64,000 bases of DNA from positions 7,590-71,589 of the forward strand of contig CAKQDG010000003.1 in the NCBI GenBank assembly GCA_934219025.1, in the 5' to 3' direction. The notes under the pieces are model-generated. The model did no database searches. It was not told the DNA's origin and saw only the letters and a list, made by a program, of their open reading frames with translations. Source of the DNA: an uncultured Prevotella sp. (lineage in GTDB: Bacteria > Bacteroidota > Bacteroidia > Bacteroidales > Bacteroidaceae). The stretch's first letter is position 1; each line of letters begins with the position of its first letter. Positions 15,482 to 25,500 of the stretch are shown here, in pieces. Both the position numbers and the translations under genes were made by a program.

Positions 15482-15943
15482 TTAATTCCTAATTACTAAA
15501 GCGAGATAAGGTATCGCCAAACCCAACAGCTCCGCATTGCTCCACCGCCCCTTTTCGTCAAGCGGATAAAGCAGGGCATAGATAATAGCGAGCATCACGG
15601 GAATACCCGGATTGACCGCCAGTCCCCACAATATGCAGAACACCGCAGCAAGACAAGCCGCCCACTTGTGTACCTTGCTGTCCTCGTCTTTATAGTGAGG
15701 TGCGGCAGCCACGAAGAGCAGTGCCGCAGGAGCGAGGAAGCCGAGGAACTGAAAATCTTCGGGTGCTCGCTCTATCATCCACGGCATCAGAAGAGCTGCC
15801 GACAAGCCGATGCTAAGGCTGAACTGCCACGCATCGCCCTTGTAAGCATATTCGCTGATTACCTCCTGTCTGCCGTACTTCCTCACCATTGCAAAGAGAT
15901 AGGATGCAAGGATGGCGAAAGATAACATTGCCATTTCTTCCAT
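15482..15943 (-). CDS. Polytopic membrane protein
   Basis: 153 residues, about five hydrophobic helices (AMLSFAILASYLFAMV near the start, then FLGFLAPAALLFVAAA, LAAVFCILWGLAVN and IPVMLAIIYALLYPL). No catalytic motif. Common next to holins in Bacteroides prophages; function unknown. Confidence 0.6.
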   Translation of the reverse strand: MEEMAMLSFAILASYLFAMVRKYGRQEVISEYAYKGDAWQFSLSIGLSAALLMPWMIERAPEDFQFLGFLAPAALLFVAAAPHYKDEDSKVHKWAACLAAVFCILWGLAVNPGIPVMLAIIYALLYPLDEKGRWSNAELLGLAIPYLALVIRN

Positions 15944-15946
15944 ACC

Positions 15947-16540
15947 CTATACCTCCATCTTTAGTTGTGAGGGGTAGCCTGCCGTAACATCATAGGCGAG
16001 TACCTTGTCTATGTCCGTCATATCGCTGACTTCCGCCTTGTGGCTTGCCGTAACATTGAAGCACTGCAAAGCGTACATTTCGAGAGCTGACAGAAGCTGA
16101 ATAGCCTTGTCGCAGTCCACTTCTATCTTCATCTCCCCGAGCCACAGGGTCGTGATCTTGTTTCCTGCTGCCTTGGCTATGGTCGTCGAGTTCATCAGTC
16201 CGACACGTGTTGCCTTGTCGAGCCAAACAACAGAGCCATTGAGGGAAAAGCCGTTGACCTTATCGCTTGTGTCGTACTCCGATATAGCTTTTAGTTTCTC
16301 CCTTTTTGCCTGTCTGAGGCGGATAGATGCAATCTTGGTTTTGTACTCCTCGTATGCCTTACGTGCATCCTCTTCAGACGTAACGTCGCTTGAATACGAA
16401 CACTCCACACACTCGTAAGACTGCTTGTCTTCGCTTAGCTTAGCGTCAAAACGAAGTATCACAGTTTTGTCGAACTCCTCCTTCTCCTTGTAGTCGTCAA
16501 CAGGAATGAACGTGCTGACGAACGAAATTTTCTTATCCAT
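15947..16540 (-). CDS. DUF4376 tail-associated protein
   Basis: 197 residues. The C-terminal half (KLKAISEYDTSDKVNGFSLN, then WLDKATRVGLMNS, TTLWLGEM and YAL..CFNVTASHKAEV) is the DUF4376 pattern seen beside tail-fibre genes in Bacteroidales phages. It probably assists fibre assembly or sits at the tail tip. Confidence 0.8.
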   Translation of the reverse strand: MDKKISFVSTFIPVDDYKEKEEFDKTVILRFDAKLSEDKQSYECVECSYSSDVTSEEDARKAYEEYKTKIASIRLRQAKREKLKAISEYDTSDKVNGFSLNGSVVWLDKATRVGLMNSTTIAKAAGNKITTLWLGEMKIEVDCDKAIQLLSALEMYALQCFNVTASHKAEVSDMTDIDKVLAYDVTAGYPSQLKMEV

Positions 16541-16572
16541 ATTTACTTTCTTTTAAATTGTTTAATCAGCTA

Positions 16573-18702
16573 TTACGCTACCACATTGCTGCTCGCATCC
16601 TCGCTGTCCGAAGAGAGAAGGAGAGATGGAGAGGTGGAGAGACAAGCGAAGAACGGAATTGCCGTGTTGCCGTTGCTCTTGATGAAGTACGACGTCGTCG
16701 AACCACCACAATACCAAGCGCCGGCGCCGTCGCTCTGGGTTGATGTCCACCAATTCGTCAGGAACGACGATTTACCGCTACCCATATCCGGATATTTCAT
16801 CACTAAGCCTTCCATAATCATATCAATGTTGGCAATGAAAATCTTTCGTTGATATAGTGTTGGCAGGTAGCCCTTATATGTTTTGCCGTTGCTTTTCACC
16901 TCAAAATTGTAGCACCAATCACAAGCAGGGGTTTCGATATTCCTTTCATCGCCCTCGGCGATAATAGTCTGCGTAGCAAGTAAACCGTTATAAGCGAATC
17001 TTCCCCAGCTTGCGTAATTCTTATCATTTCCATTAAGAGGAATATTCTTGAACTCAACATTCCGAGTCGCCCACTGCTTAGATGGCGGCACTTTTGCAAA
17101 ATCACTCATCTTGTCGATACTTATCAGTATATCTCCGCTATACTTCTGCGATTCCATAGTAGCGATGCGGATGAATACAAGATGGTCGGTACTCTTACCG
17201 CCTGCATCCCATTCATCGTAAGTATATTGTTTGTCCTCATCGTCAATCAGCCAGATACCGCTCTCATAGGTATGGAACGACAGATTAATGCGGTAGGAAC
17301 TTGCTGCGGCAGTCCTCGTAACGGAATATCTATCCATAGCCTCATACATTCCCTCAATCTTGTCAACATTGATTGTATATGACGTCCCGATTTTAAATCT
17401 CAATTCCACCCTGCCGTTGCTGTCGGTAGTATAATCCGTCGTTTCTCCGCCTACGGTAACATGTACTGTAAAGCCTTCCCACGCTGAATATACATCATCG
17501 TCGCCAGCTTTGTTAACCTTAATGGTGAGAGTTTCATAGACTTCTGCCTCGTCAACATATTTTACGTCAATAATTCTACTTCCCACGGCTGCGATATGCT
17601 CTATCGGGTCGGGAGTGGCACATCCCTCGATATACGGCAGAACTACCCTGTAAGTTGCACCCTTCTCAACAGAAAAAGAAGTCTGTCCGTTGCTGTCGGT
17701 GGTATATTGGTGAGGGTTACTGCCGTTGTTGATATACACATTCAAAACGAGTCCCTCAACACTCTTACCCTCCACGTTGGTAGTACAATTCACCGTAACA
17801 TGCTCGTCGCTGTCAGTAAGATTAATACTCTGTTCCTCTCCTGTGCGTCGGATTACCGTCAAGACATTGCCGTCAAGTCTTACATCCACCTTCTCCGCTC
17901 CTTCGGTTGCGGTGTTGCAATTAGCCGTTGCTTCCTCCGCCTTTGTCTTGGCAAGAGTGGCTTCACTCGCAGCATCGGTAGCCTTTTGGGTTGCGGCATC
18001 ACAATCCGCCTTTGTCTTGGCAAGAGTGGCTTCACGTTGCTTTTCGGCATCAACACGACTTTGCTCAGCAGAAACACGACTTTGCTCGGCTGTAGCTCTC
18101 GATGCTTCCGCTTCCTTTCTATCCGTTTCACTGGACTGACGGGACAACTCATCGGTGTTGCGCTTGGCTTCAGCTTGTGCTCGGAGCTGTTCTGCTTCCG
18201 TTCTTGATTGCTCGGCAGTGGCTCTTGATTGCTCGGCAGAAACACGATTATTCTCCGCTTCAACACGTGAGGATTCCGCCTTTACTCTTGCATCCTCTAC
18301 TGGAACGATAGCCTCGCACGCTTCTGTAGCTTTCTTCGCTTTGGCGGTAGCGTCATTTGCGTTGGCAACGGCAGTGTTTACCGTGTCTGTAGCTGCAACG
18401 GCTTTAGATGTAGCGGAATTAGCCTTTTCCGTAGCGGCATCAGCCCTCTCGGCAGCGGTGTTCGCTCTTGCTGTAGCTTCCGAAGCATTAGCCGCACCGC
18501 TGTAAGCCGCCTGTCCGTCTACGAGCACTCCCCACCATTCATCTTCACCATTCGGCTCATGGTTAAGGTTGCCCTCCTGCTTGCTCCAGTAGGTAGTGTT
18601 CTTGTAAGTTACTACGTGCATCCTGCCGTAGGTAGCTTCGGGGGAATATGCGCCCTTGGGAGCAAATCCCACACGTCCCAAATTGATTGTTTTCTTTTCC
18701 AT
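16573..18702 (-). CDS. Tail fibre with coiled-coil stalk and variable-looking C-terminal domain
   Basis: 709 residues. An N-terminal attachment domain (about 1-65) is followed by a long coiled coil of repeating A-E-x-S-R units (about 70-270). Two repeated Ig-like/CNA-B-like beta domains follow (each with a T-T-D-S-N-G motif), then a C-terminal domain about 200 residues long. The C-terminus has YLPTLYQRK and NWWTSTQSDGAGAWYCGG, the WTSTQ...AW pattern of C-type-lectin-like variable domains used by diversity-generating retroelements. No reverse transcriptase is visible in this window. Probable receptor-binding protein. Confidence 0.8.
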   Translation of the reverse strand: MEKKTINLGRVGFAPKGAYSPEATYGRMHVVTYKNTTYWSKQEGNLNHEPNGEDEWWGVLVDGQAAYSGAANASEATARANTAAERADAATEKANSATSKAVAATDTVNTAVANANDATAKAKKATEACEAIVPVEDARVKAESSRVEAENNRVSAEQSRATAEQSRTEAEQLRAQAEAKRNTDELSRQSSETDRKEAEASRATAEQSRVSAEQSRVDAEKQREATLAKTKADCDAATQKATDAASEATLAKTKAEEATANCNTATEGAEKVDVRLDGNVLTVIRRTGEEQSINLTDSDEHVTVNCTTNVEGKSVEGLVLNVYINNGSNPHQYTTDSNGQTSFSVEKGATYRVVLPYIEGCATPDPIEHIAAVGSRIIDVKYVDEAEVYETLTIKVNKAGDDDVYSAWEGFTVHVTVGGETTDYTTDSNGRVELRFKIGTSYTINVDKIEGMYEAMDRYSVTRTAAASSYRINLSFHTYESGIWLIDDEDKQYTYDEWDAGGKSTDHLVFIRIATMESQKYSGDILISIDKMSDFAKVPPSKQWATRNVEFKNIPLNGNDKNYASWGRFAYNGLLATQTIIAEGDERNIETPACDWCYNFEVKSNGKTYKGYLPTLYQRKIFIANIDMIMEGLVMKYPDMGSGKSSFLTNWWTSTQSDGAGAWYCGGSTTSYFIKSNGNTAIPFFACLSTSPSLLLSSDSEDASSNVVA

Positions 18703-18720
18703 ATACGTATATAAGTTTAA

Positions 18721-19524
18721 TTAAACATTCACTATAAGCTCTCCGTCATTGGAGAGAGAGAAGCGGTTCTCATCGCCACCCTGTATGCTCACTTGCAGCG
18801 TCATGTCGCTGTCGTCAATATCAAAGGTAGGATAATCCACCGTTCCCTTGCTGTAATATTCCGTGCGCACATATTCGTCTGTGGCTTCGTCCCACTTCAT
18901 CCAATAGCCATCCTCGCCTATGATATTAGGGTGGTCGGCTTGGTTCTTTGCTCGCTCGGTCTGACGCTTACATTCTTCGTTCTGTTCCTCCCTTGCAAGT
19001 TCGGCAGTCTGTCGTTTCTCTTCTGCCGAAACACGCTGTTTCTCCGCTTCGGAAACGGAGTCTACAAAGTCGGATGCAGGCTTCCTTAACCACGCATAAT
19101 AGTCTTCGAGCGTTCCCGTGTTGCCGTCGAGCAGCCAAAGGTCATAGGCACTCATGCCGGGCAAGCCGACGAGTACGTTGCTCTGCAAGCTCACCATGAA
19201 GTCCTCGAAATCCGTGTCGTCGTCGCTCTCCTCGCAGGAATGGGCGACGAGCGTAAAGGCTTGGTCGGCACAGATAGTCTTTTCGGGTGAGCCTGCTGTT
19301 GCATCGTTGAGCACTAAAGCTCTTGCGCCTGTGCTTTTCTGCATGGATGCGGAATATACAAAGCTAATCACGCAGCCCGAAACGCTGAAATTAGTTATCT
19401 CTTGCTTTTGGTAAGCGGAACGGACGTATAGCTTCAGCGTTCTGCCTTCAAGCGAAACCGCCTCGCCGTTTGTCTTTACTTCCCACGACACCTGAATGTC
19501 GTTGCCGATTCTGATTTTTCGCAT
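18721..19524 (-). CDS. Baseplate/upper tail-fibre protein
   Basis: 267 residues. N-terminal beta domain (IRIGNDIQVSWEVKTNGEAV, KLYVRSAYQKQEI) of the kind found in phage baseplate upper proteins, a short coiled coil (SEAEKQRVSAEEKRQTAELA), and a C-terminal segment with DGYWMKWDEATDEYV. Likely connects fibre to tail tip. Confidence 0.7.
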   Translation of the reverse strand: MRKIRIGNDIQVSWEVKTNGEAVSLEGRTLKLYVRSAYQKQEITNFSVSGCVISFVYSASMQKSTGARALVLNDATAGSPEKTICADQAFTLVAHSCEESDDDTDFEDFMVSLQSNVLVGLPGMSAYDLWLLDGNTGTLEDYYAWLRKPASDFVDSVSEAEKQRVSAEEKRQTAELAREEQNEECKRQTERAKNQADHPNIIGEDGYWMKWDEATDEYVRTEYYSKGTVDYPTFDIDDSDMTLQVSIQGGDENRFSLSNDGELIVNV

Positions 19525-19578
19525 ATTGATAGAGTTTTGATTGTTATTTAATTTTTGACGGGAGGTCTGGGAGGTCTG

Positions 19579-22500
19579 CTATTCCACGAAAACCTCGAAA
19601 CGTTCCCTTACTCCGCCATCGAAGCTGTAGAAGTATATTGCCAACTGGTTAAACGAAGAGTTTTTCTTCTTGCCCCAATGCAGGGCTTCGCCGCTCATGA
19701 TGTATTCTCCGCTGTTGATCAACTGGAGAGTGCCGCTCTGGCATATAGGCTTCTCCGAAAACCATTTGTCGTTAGCCTGTTCGGCAAGTGCAGGGGTGGT
19801 AATGCCGTTTGCTGTGTCTGCGATGTATGCGGCACTGACCTTGGCGGCACGATAGTAGTATAGGGTCTTCCCCTTGTTGAGCGCACTTGTCGGCTCATAT
19901 CCTTCACCTGTAGTAGACGACGGGAACAGACGGCTCTTGAAAGCTGTGTCGATAATGTAGTTGCCGTCGCTGTCGATGTGATATACGCTGTCGTCGTATA
20001 ATGTCGTTCCCGACACGGAAGAAAACCTGGACTGATTGTTGAAGAATGTGCCGAGACGTTCCGCTCCGTATTCCGTGAGAACGGAATTGGTAAGGTCTTT
20101 GTTCTCCAGTCCGTTCGGTCCGAGATTGTAGAGCAGGTTGTCGTCGTTGTCGTAATACGAGAGTACCATCATTCCGCTGTTGGGGTCTACTCCAAACTGG
20201 ATGTTGCAGTGTCCGTCGCCGTTGAAAACTTTCATAAGTCCGTCTTCGGCTTTGATAAAGCCCTCACCTCGATTTTTCGTGGCAAGTATTCCTGCGGTCA
20301 ACTGTCCGTCGGCATCCACAGTAGTAGTAACCTCTCCCTTGTTATTCCTCACCTCAAAGTTGTCAGCCGTAACGGTTATCTTTCTGTTCCTTATGTTAAT
20401 CCCCGTAGCAAGCAGCTCATCAACGCTCACGCCATCCTCGGTGTAGTCGGTCATGCGTCCGCCCTGTTCCAACTTCACACCGCCTATCCATACTTCACTA
20501 TTAGCGGCAAGGCGACAAGGGAGGATGTTGCGGACAACACCCTGCTCACGTGTCGAGAAACCGCTCTTTTGCGATGAAGGAGTGAACATCGGCTTGGCGA
20601 TGTAGAAGTAACTGCCGTAGGTACGGAAGTAGATGCGAGCCGAAGACAAAGCGGAGCTTGCCTTAAAGGTGATAGAGTGCTCCGTATAGGCAGAAGCGGA
20701 TGCGGCAACCTCAACATAATTGACACCGCTATCGGACTTGACAGACTGATCCACTCCGTCCACACATACCGTCATTCCACTATTGTCTATCGTGTCGAGG
20801 GATATTCCCGACAGATAAATGCGCATGACAGAAGGGTTTTTCGCCTTGAAGGTGATAGTCCACCAACTTGCCGTGATATATGCACCCACGGCTTGCGAAA
20901 TCTCGCAGTAGCTTGCGCCCGAAGCCTTGACGATATATTGTCCGCCCCATCCGTCAACGGCAGAGGCAATATGTCGGGTAGTTCCCGTAATATCCCAGTT
21001 TGCCGTATAGCTCGATGCAGCGTTGAAGCCGGCATTATAGAAGTAGTTACCGAAGAGCTGATAGATGCAATAGGCTATACGGATGCGTTGCCAGTCAGAT
21101 GTAAGGGTATGAGGAAGGTAGCCATCGGGCTGCGTCCCCACCTGTCCGAAGTTATCCGCCACACGCTCGCAGGCTTCTGGATAGAGGAAGCTCTTTATCG
21201 TTCCGCTGCCCTTCGCCCAGAACGAGAGGGTATAGACCTCGCCACTGTCGGGAGCGAAGATATCGTTCATATAGAGCACGTCCACCTCGCCAGAAGAAGT
21301 ATTCCTGTAGTGCAAGGCTTGCAGCTTGCGGAACCCGGTATCAAGCGCACCCTCCTGAATATCGCTGCCCGTCGCCCTCGTCCACTTCTCATCAGACAAG
21401 ACAGGCAGGAAGTTGCCGCTATTGGCAGGGTCGCTCTCATTCAAAGACCACGGAGAGCAGACGTTACCCTCTTCGAGCTGTGCCCAGTTGAGGGTAATCA
21501 GTCCGTTCTCCTGCGGCTTTGTATTGTCGTAATTGCCCGTATTGTGGAGTGGATAAGCCATAAAGTAATATTCCCCGGTAGAGGGAACGGTAAAGCTGTC
21601 GTTGCCCTCCAATGTTGCCGTAATGTCTGTAGTGCTGTCGATGTCGATATTCTTGACGAACGTCCATGCCAAATTGAAGATAAACGCTCTCAACACACCG
21701 CCACCGTTCTTCAGCGCAGCGTCTATATGTCCGTTCACTGACAGAGAGTAATACTTCCCTGCTTCAAGCGTAAACTTCCGTTGTCCTATTCCATAGATGC
21801 GAGAGGTATTGAAGAAGTACGAACGTGGAATAAGGTTGCGCCCACGGACAGACTGCTGGTCTACCTTCAGAGAGATGCCCTCGGCAGTCTGCTCAATGGT
21901 GGATATGCTTTCAGTCAATTCATTGTATTTACCTTCAACATCCGTAGCGTCAGCCTTTTTGGTTGAAAGCTCCTCAACACTCGACTTGATACTGTCCGTC
22001 AGTACTTCCAATTTCGCTACCGAAGCAGCAAAAGACACAGAGAAGTACAGATAAACCCAAAACCAATCGGAGAACGTCCCTTCATCGTCATATACCCGAG
22101 CCTTGACGCTGACATGACCGCTTGAACATGGAACAACCCTTTCTTCTATTGTTTGGTTGTTTATCGACTTAATCTTAATCGAACCCGAAGTGAAATCACT
22201 TTGACTTACCTCACCGATGCAATTGTAAGCCTGCAAGGATGATTTGTCAAGCTGAATATTGACAGCAGCAGTACCCTTATATCCTCTTATCACAGCAAAG
22301 TTGTTCGTTCCGTCAGAGATAGTAACCTTTCCGTCTTTGTCTGTTTCAAAGGCAAGGGATGCTGGCGACATGGTATAAGACCAGCCTCCTTCACCTGCTA
22401 TTCCCTGTTCGCCTTTTTCTCCTTGTTTTCCGTCTTCTCCCTTGCTTACCTGCTTCTGCCATACAGATGTATTCTCGTCCGTAGGTTCGAGTTCCGTTCC

Positions 22501-25500
22501 GTCAGCAGCAATACACAGCCACAGACTGCCGTTATGGGTAACACGGTCGTAATATTCATACTTCGTTCCGTTCTGCCATTCCCCCTTGTCGCATGGCACA
22601 CGTACAGGGGTGCTGTTGTCAGAAGACTTGACATAGAACGTTCCTATAAACTTATTCCCCTTAGGCGAAATCTGTGTCTTGACACAATCTGCCAACGAGA
22701 ATGTCTTGATACCTCCATACTGGATAATGGCAGGAGCGAGGTCGCCCACGGTCTGAATCTCGATAGCGTTCTGTCGTTCCTCATCCGACACATTACCCAA
22801 ACAGCACACGGCATCGCCAACCTGAGGAACATCGCTGCTCTTCTCGTAGTAAGTACCCGGCATAGTGTTGCTGAGTGTAATCCACCCGAATTTCTGTCCG
22901 TCATAGAGGATGTTTCCGTCAGCATCCGTAATCTGCTCGTTCTCCGAAGACACGGCTGTAACCTTGCGCCAGTATCTTCTGTTGGAAACATTCTCATACA
23001 CACCCTCCTTAATGCCGAACGACTGAGAGAAGGCAAGGTCGCCCACCTTCCACATATTCTCCGTTGCCGTAGTTCCGTTGTCGGCAAGAAAGTAACACTT
23101 GTAGCCTGTGGTAACAGAACTGCCGTCCAAAGCCGTTGTTACCTTCACCTCCTCAACGTGCATCAGCGTACTGCCCGCAGGCGAGAAGATGAAGTTTCCG
23201 CCCACATACGACAGCTTTCTTATCTCCAGCTCATGGAATACCGCCTTCCCCCACACCTCGAGGTCAGTAAGCGAGAGCTTAAACTTTCCGTCCTCGCGTC
23301 GCTTCATGCCATAGCCCGACTGAGCGGCATAGTCGTAGTCGGAGGAAGCCATATCCCTGAATACCACATCTCCATCCCCGGAAATGTAATACCCCTTGCC
23401 TTGGATAATCCTAAGGAAAGCATCGCCAAGCTCCGAAATGGAATAGTTTGTGCCGAGGGCTATGCCTTTGAGAAAGGTGATTACACCATTAGCATTGTCA
23501 TTCGTCTGCTTTGATAAGTATAACTTATCTGTAATATTTGCATTAAAGGAGTTTCCGTTTCCTGACAGTAAAGATGACAAACTGCGTACTGTTTCACCCT
23601 TAACAGAGTTTACTATTTGTTTTATATCCGACTCTGTAACTTCAAGAGAATTGGTTAAATCCACCTCGATAGATGCTAAAGTGCTGTTTTCAACCTTTAC
23701 AGAGTAGTTGCTCACAAATACCTCTTTGGGTTCTGTATTGCCGTTATATTTTATCGCAAGTTTTGTATTTTCGTTAAGCTTATTTGCGAAATCCGGGTTT
23801 TCGGCAAGATATACACGAGAGAATTTTATTGAATAATTAAACTGATCTTCATTATTCTCGCTCATGTATTTTACGAGGGCATCGTCAAGCCTTTTTTCTG
23901 CCGCATAGACAAGCGAAGGTGGCATTTGTATTCCTGTGATAACAAATTTATCGCCTTTCTTTGGTTTAAATCCTGCTGCTGCATTTGGCATAACTATACC
24001 GAGCGTGGATGTTTCTTTCTGAACGGCTATCCAAATTTCTTTCTCTTGCGTGTTTTGGTTCTTGTTGTCAGAAATAGAAGCGTCGTCATTTGAAAAGATG
24101 TAATCCCCTTGAAACCCGCTTTCTGTGTCAAGTTTACCTGTTGCTACAAGATTGCCATTTCCATCCGTATTTACGATGTTGTAGCAATTGTTGTTGCCGC
24201 TATCCCAATGTGACTCTATTGGGAATACACACGCCGGACAACCCTGGCAGTCAATCATGTTTATCTTTGCGCTTTCGCTCGCCAATGCTTGTTTAAACAG
24301 ATTAAAGCCAAATTCCCCATCAAAAACATGAAGTTTTATATAGAAATATTGATGCAAGAATGTTTCCCCATCGCTTCCTTTTACATCTGAATCGTTACTG
24401 TCAAATGCCACGTCTGCAATTTCCCCGAATAGCTCACCTTTAGAGTTTTTTACTCCATTTATCGTTGGTTTTATATCATCGTATGACACTGAACCTTGAT
24501 GTGGCAAACCTTGTTTGTATAAGTTTTTGAACACATAATAATCCTCTGTGTCGGGGATTTTATACGTGTTATTTTTGGCATAGTAAAATCTTTCTGCACC
24601 ATTAGATGAACGGTACACTGACGGCATAAGATTTGAAACTGGATCTACCCAATTGCGACCTGTAATGTATAGGCGGCCAGTTTGTGAAGTTTTTTCATCC
24701 CGACTGAACACCCATCCTTTTGTGGTAAACTCATATTTTGCTTCCATACAAGGTATTGCGGATAAGTCCGAAACTTCTATTCCACTTTCGTTAAGTCCTA
24801 CTTCTTTGCTGTCAGTAATAATTGAATACTGATTTTTCGGCTTAATACCAAGATAAAACTTGTTGTTTGGTGTAGCTATACATTTTATTGTATCATTATT
24901 ATCTTTTGTAATCTCAGGGTTCGCTAATTCCACCCTACAATAAATAACGACAGCACAGGTATCACTTGTTAAAAAAACATGTTTTTTATCAGACGATTCT
25001 GAGTAATCTGTAAATCCAGGGGGTATAGTTCCCCATGCTGAAGGTTTATATTCCCCTTTAGCTCCACCACTATAATATTCGTATGCCTCTTTTTTTGTTT
25101 TCCCCTCACCTATGTAAAAGCCGTAAAAAATATTAAACTTCAAACCTACTGATGTTTCTTTTTCCTTAACTGAAACCTGAAAGTCTTTAAAATCTAAAAA
25201 GCCCTCAACTTTTAAAGAATTTACATCTGTTATTATGTAAAATGAATATCTATCACTAAGCACTTCTCGGGTTCCGCTTCCATTTGTAATAGTGCCGTGT
25301 CCGGCAGATGTTTTATAATATCCTAATCCTGCCTCAAACTGTAAATTATCCTGCGTCGCAACCTTGTAAGACAATAGAGTGGCAATATAAGGTGTAACAC
25401 CTATAATGTTTGTAGAATATTCATCCTGTGTAAATTTTCCAAAAGCCAACTCCTCTTGATATATATTTGAGTTCCATTTGAACACTTTTTCAAGATTAAT

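Noticed and set aside
17596-18207. 203-codon + strand ORF with Cys/Leu-rich protein
   Set aside because: Antisense to the coiled-coil repeats of the tail fibre; its apparent repeats mirror the A-E-x-S-R units.
20677-21741. 354-codon + strand ORF opposite the tail-tip gene
   Set aside because: Lies entirely antisense to the 2256-residue protein, no ribosome site or domain, composition of a shadow frame.
22423-23514. 363-codon + strand ORF opposite the tail-tip gene
   Set aside because: Same reason: antisense shadow in a GC-richer part of a long gene.
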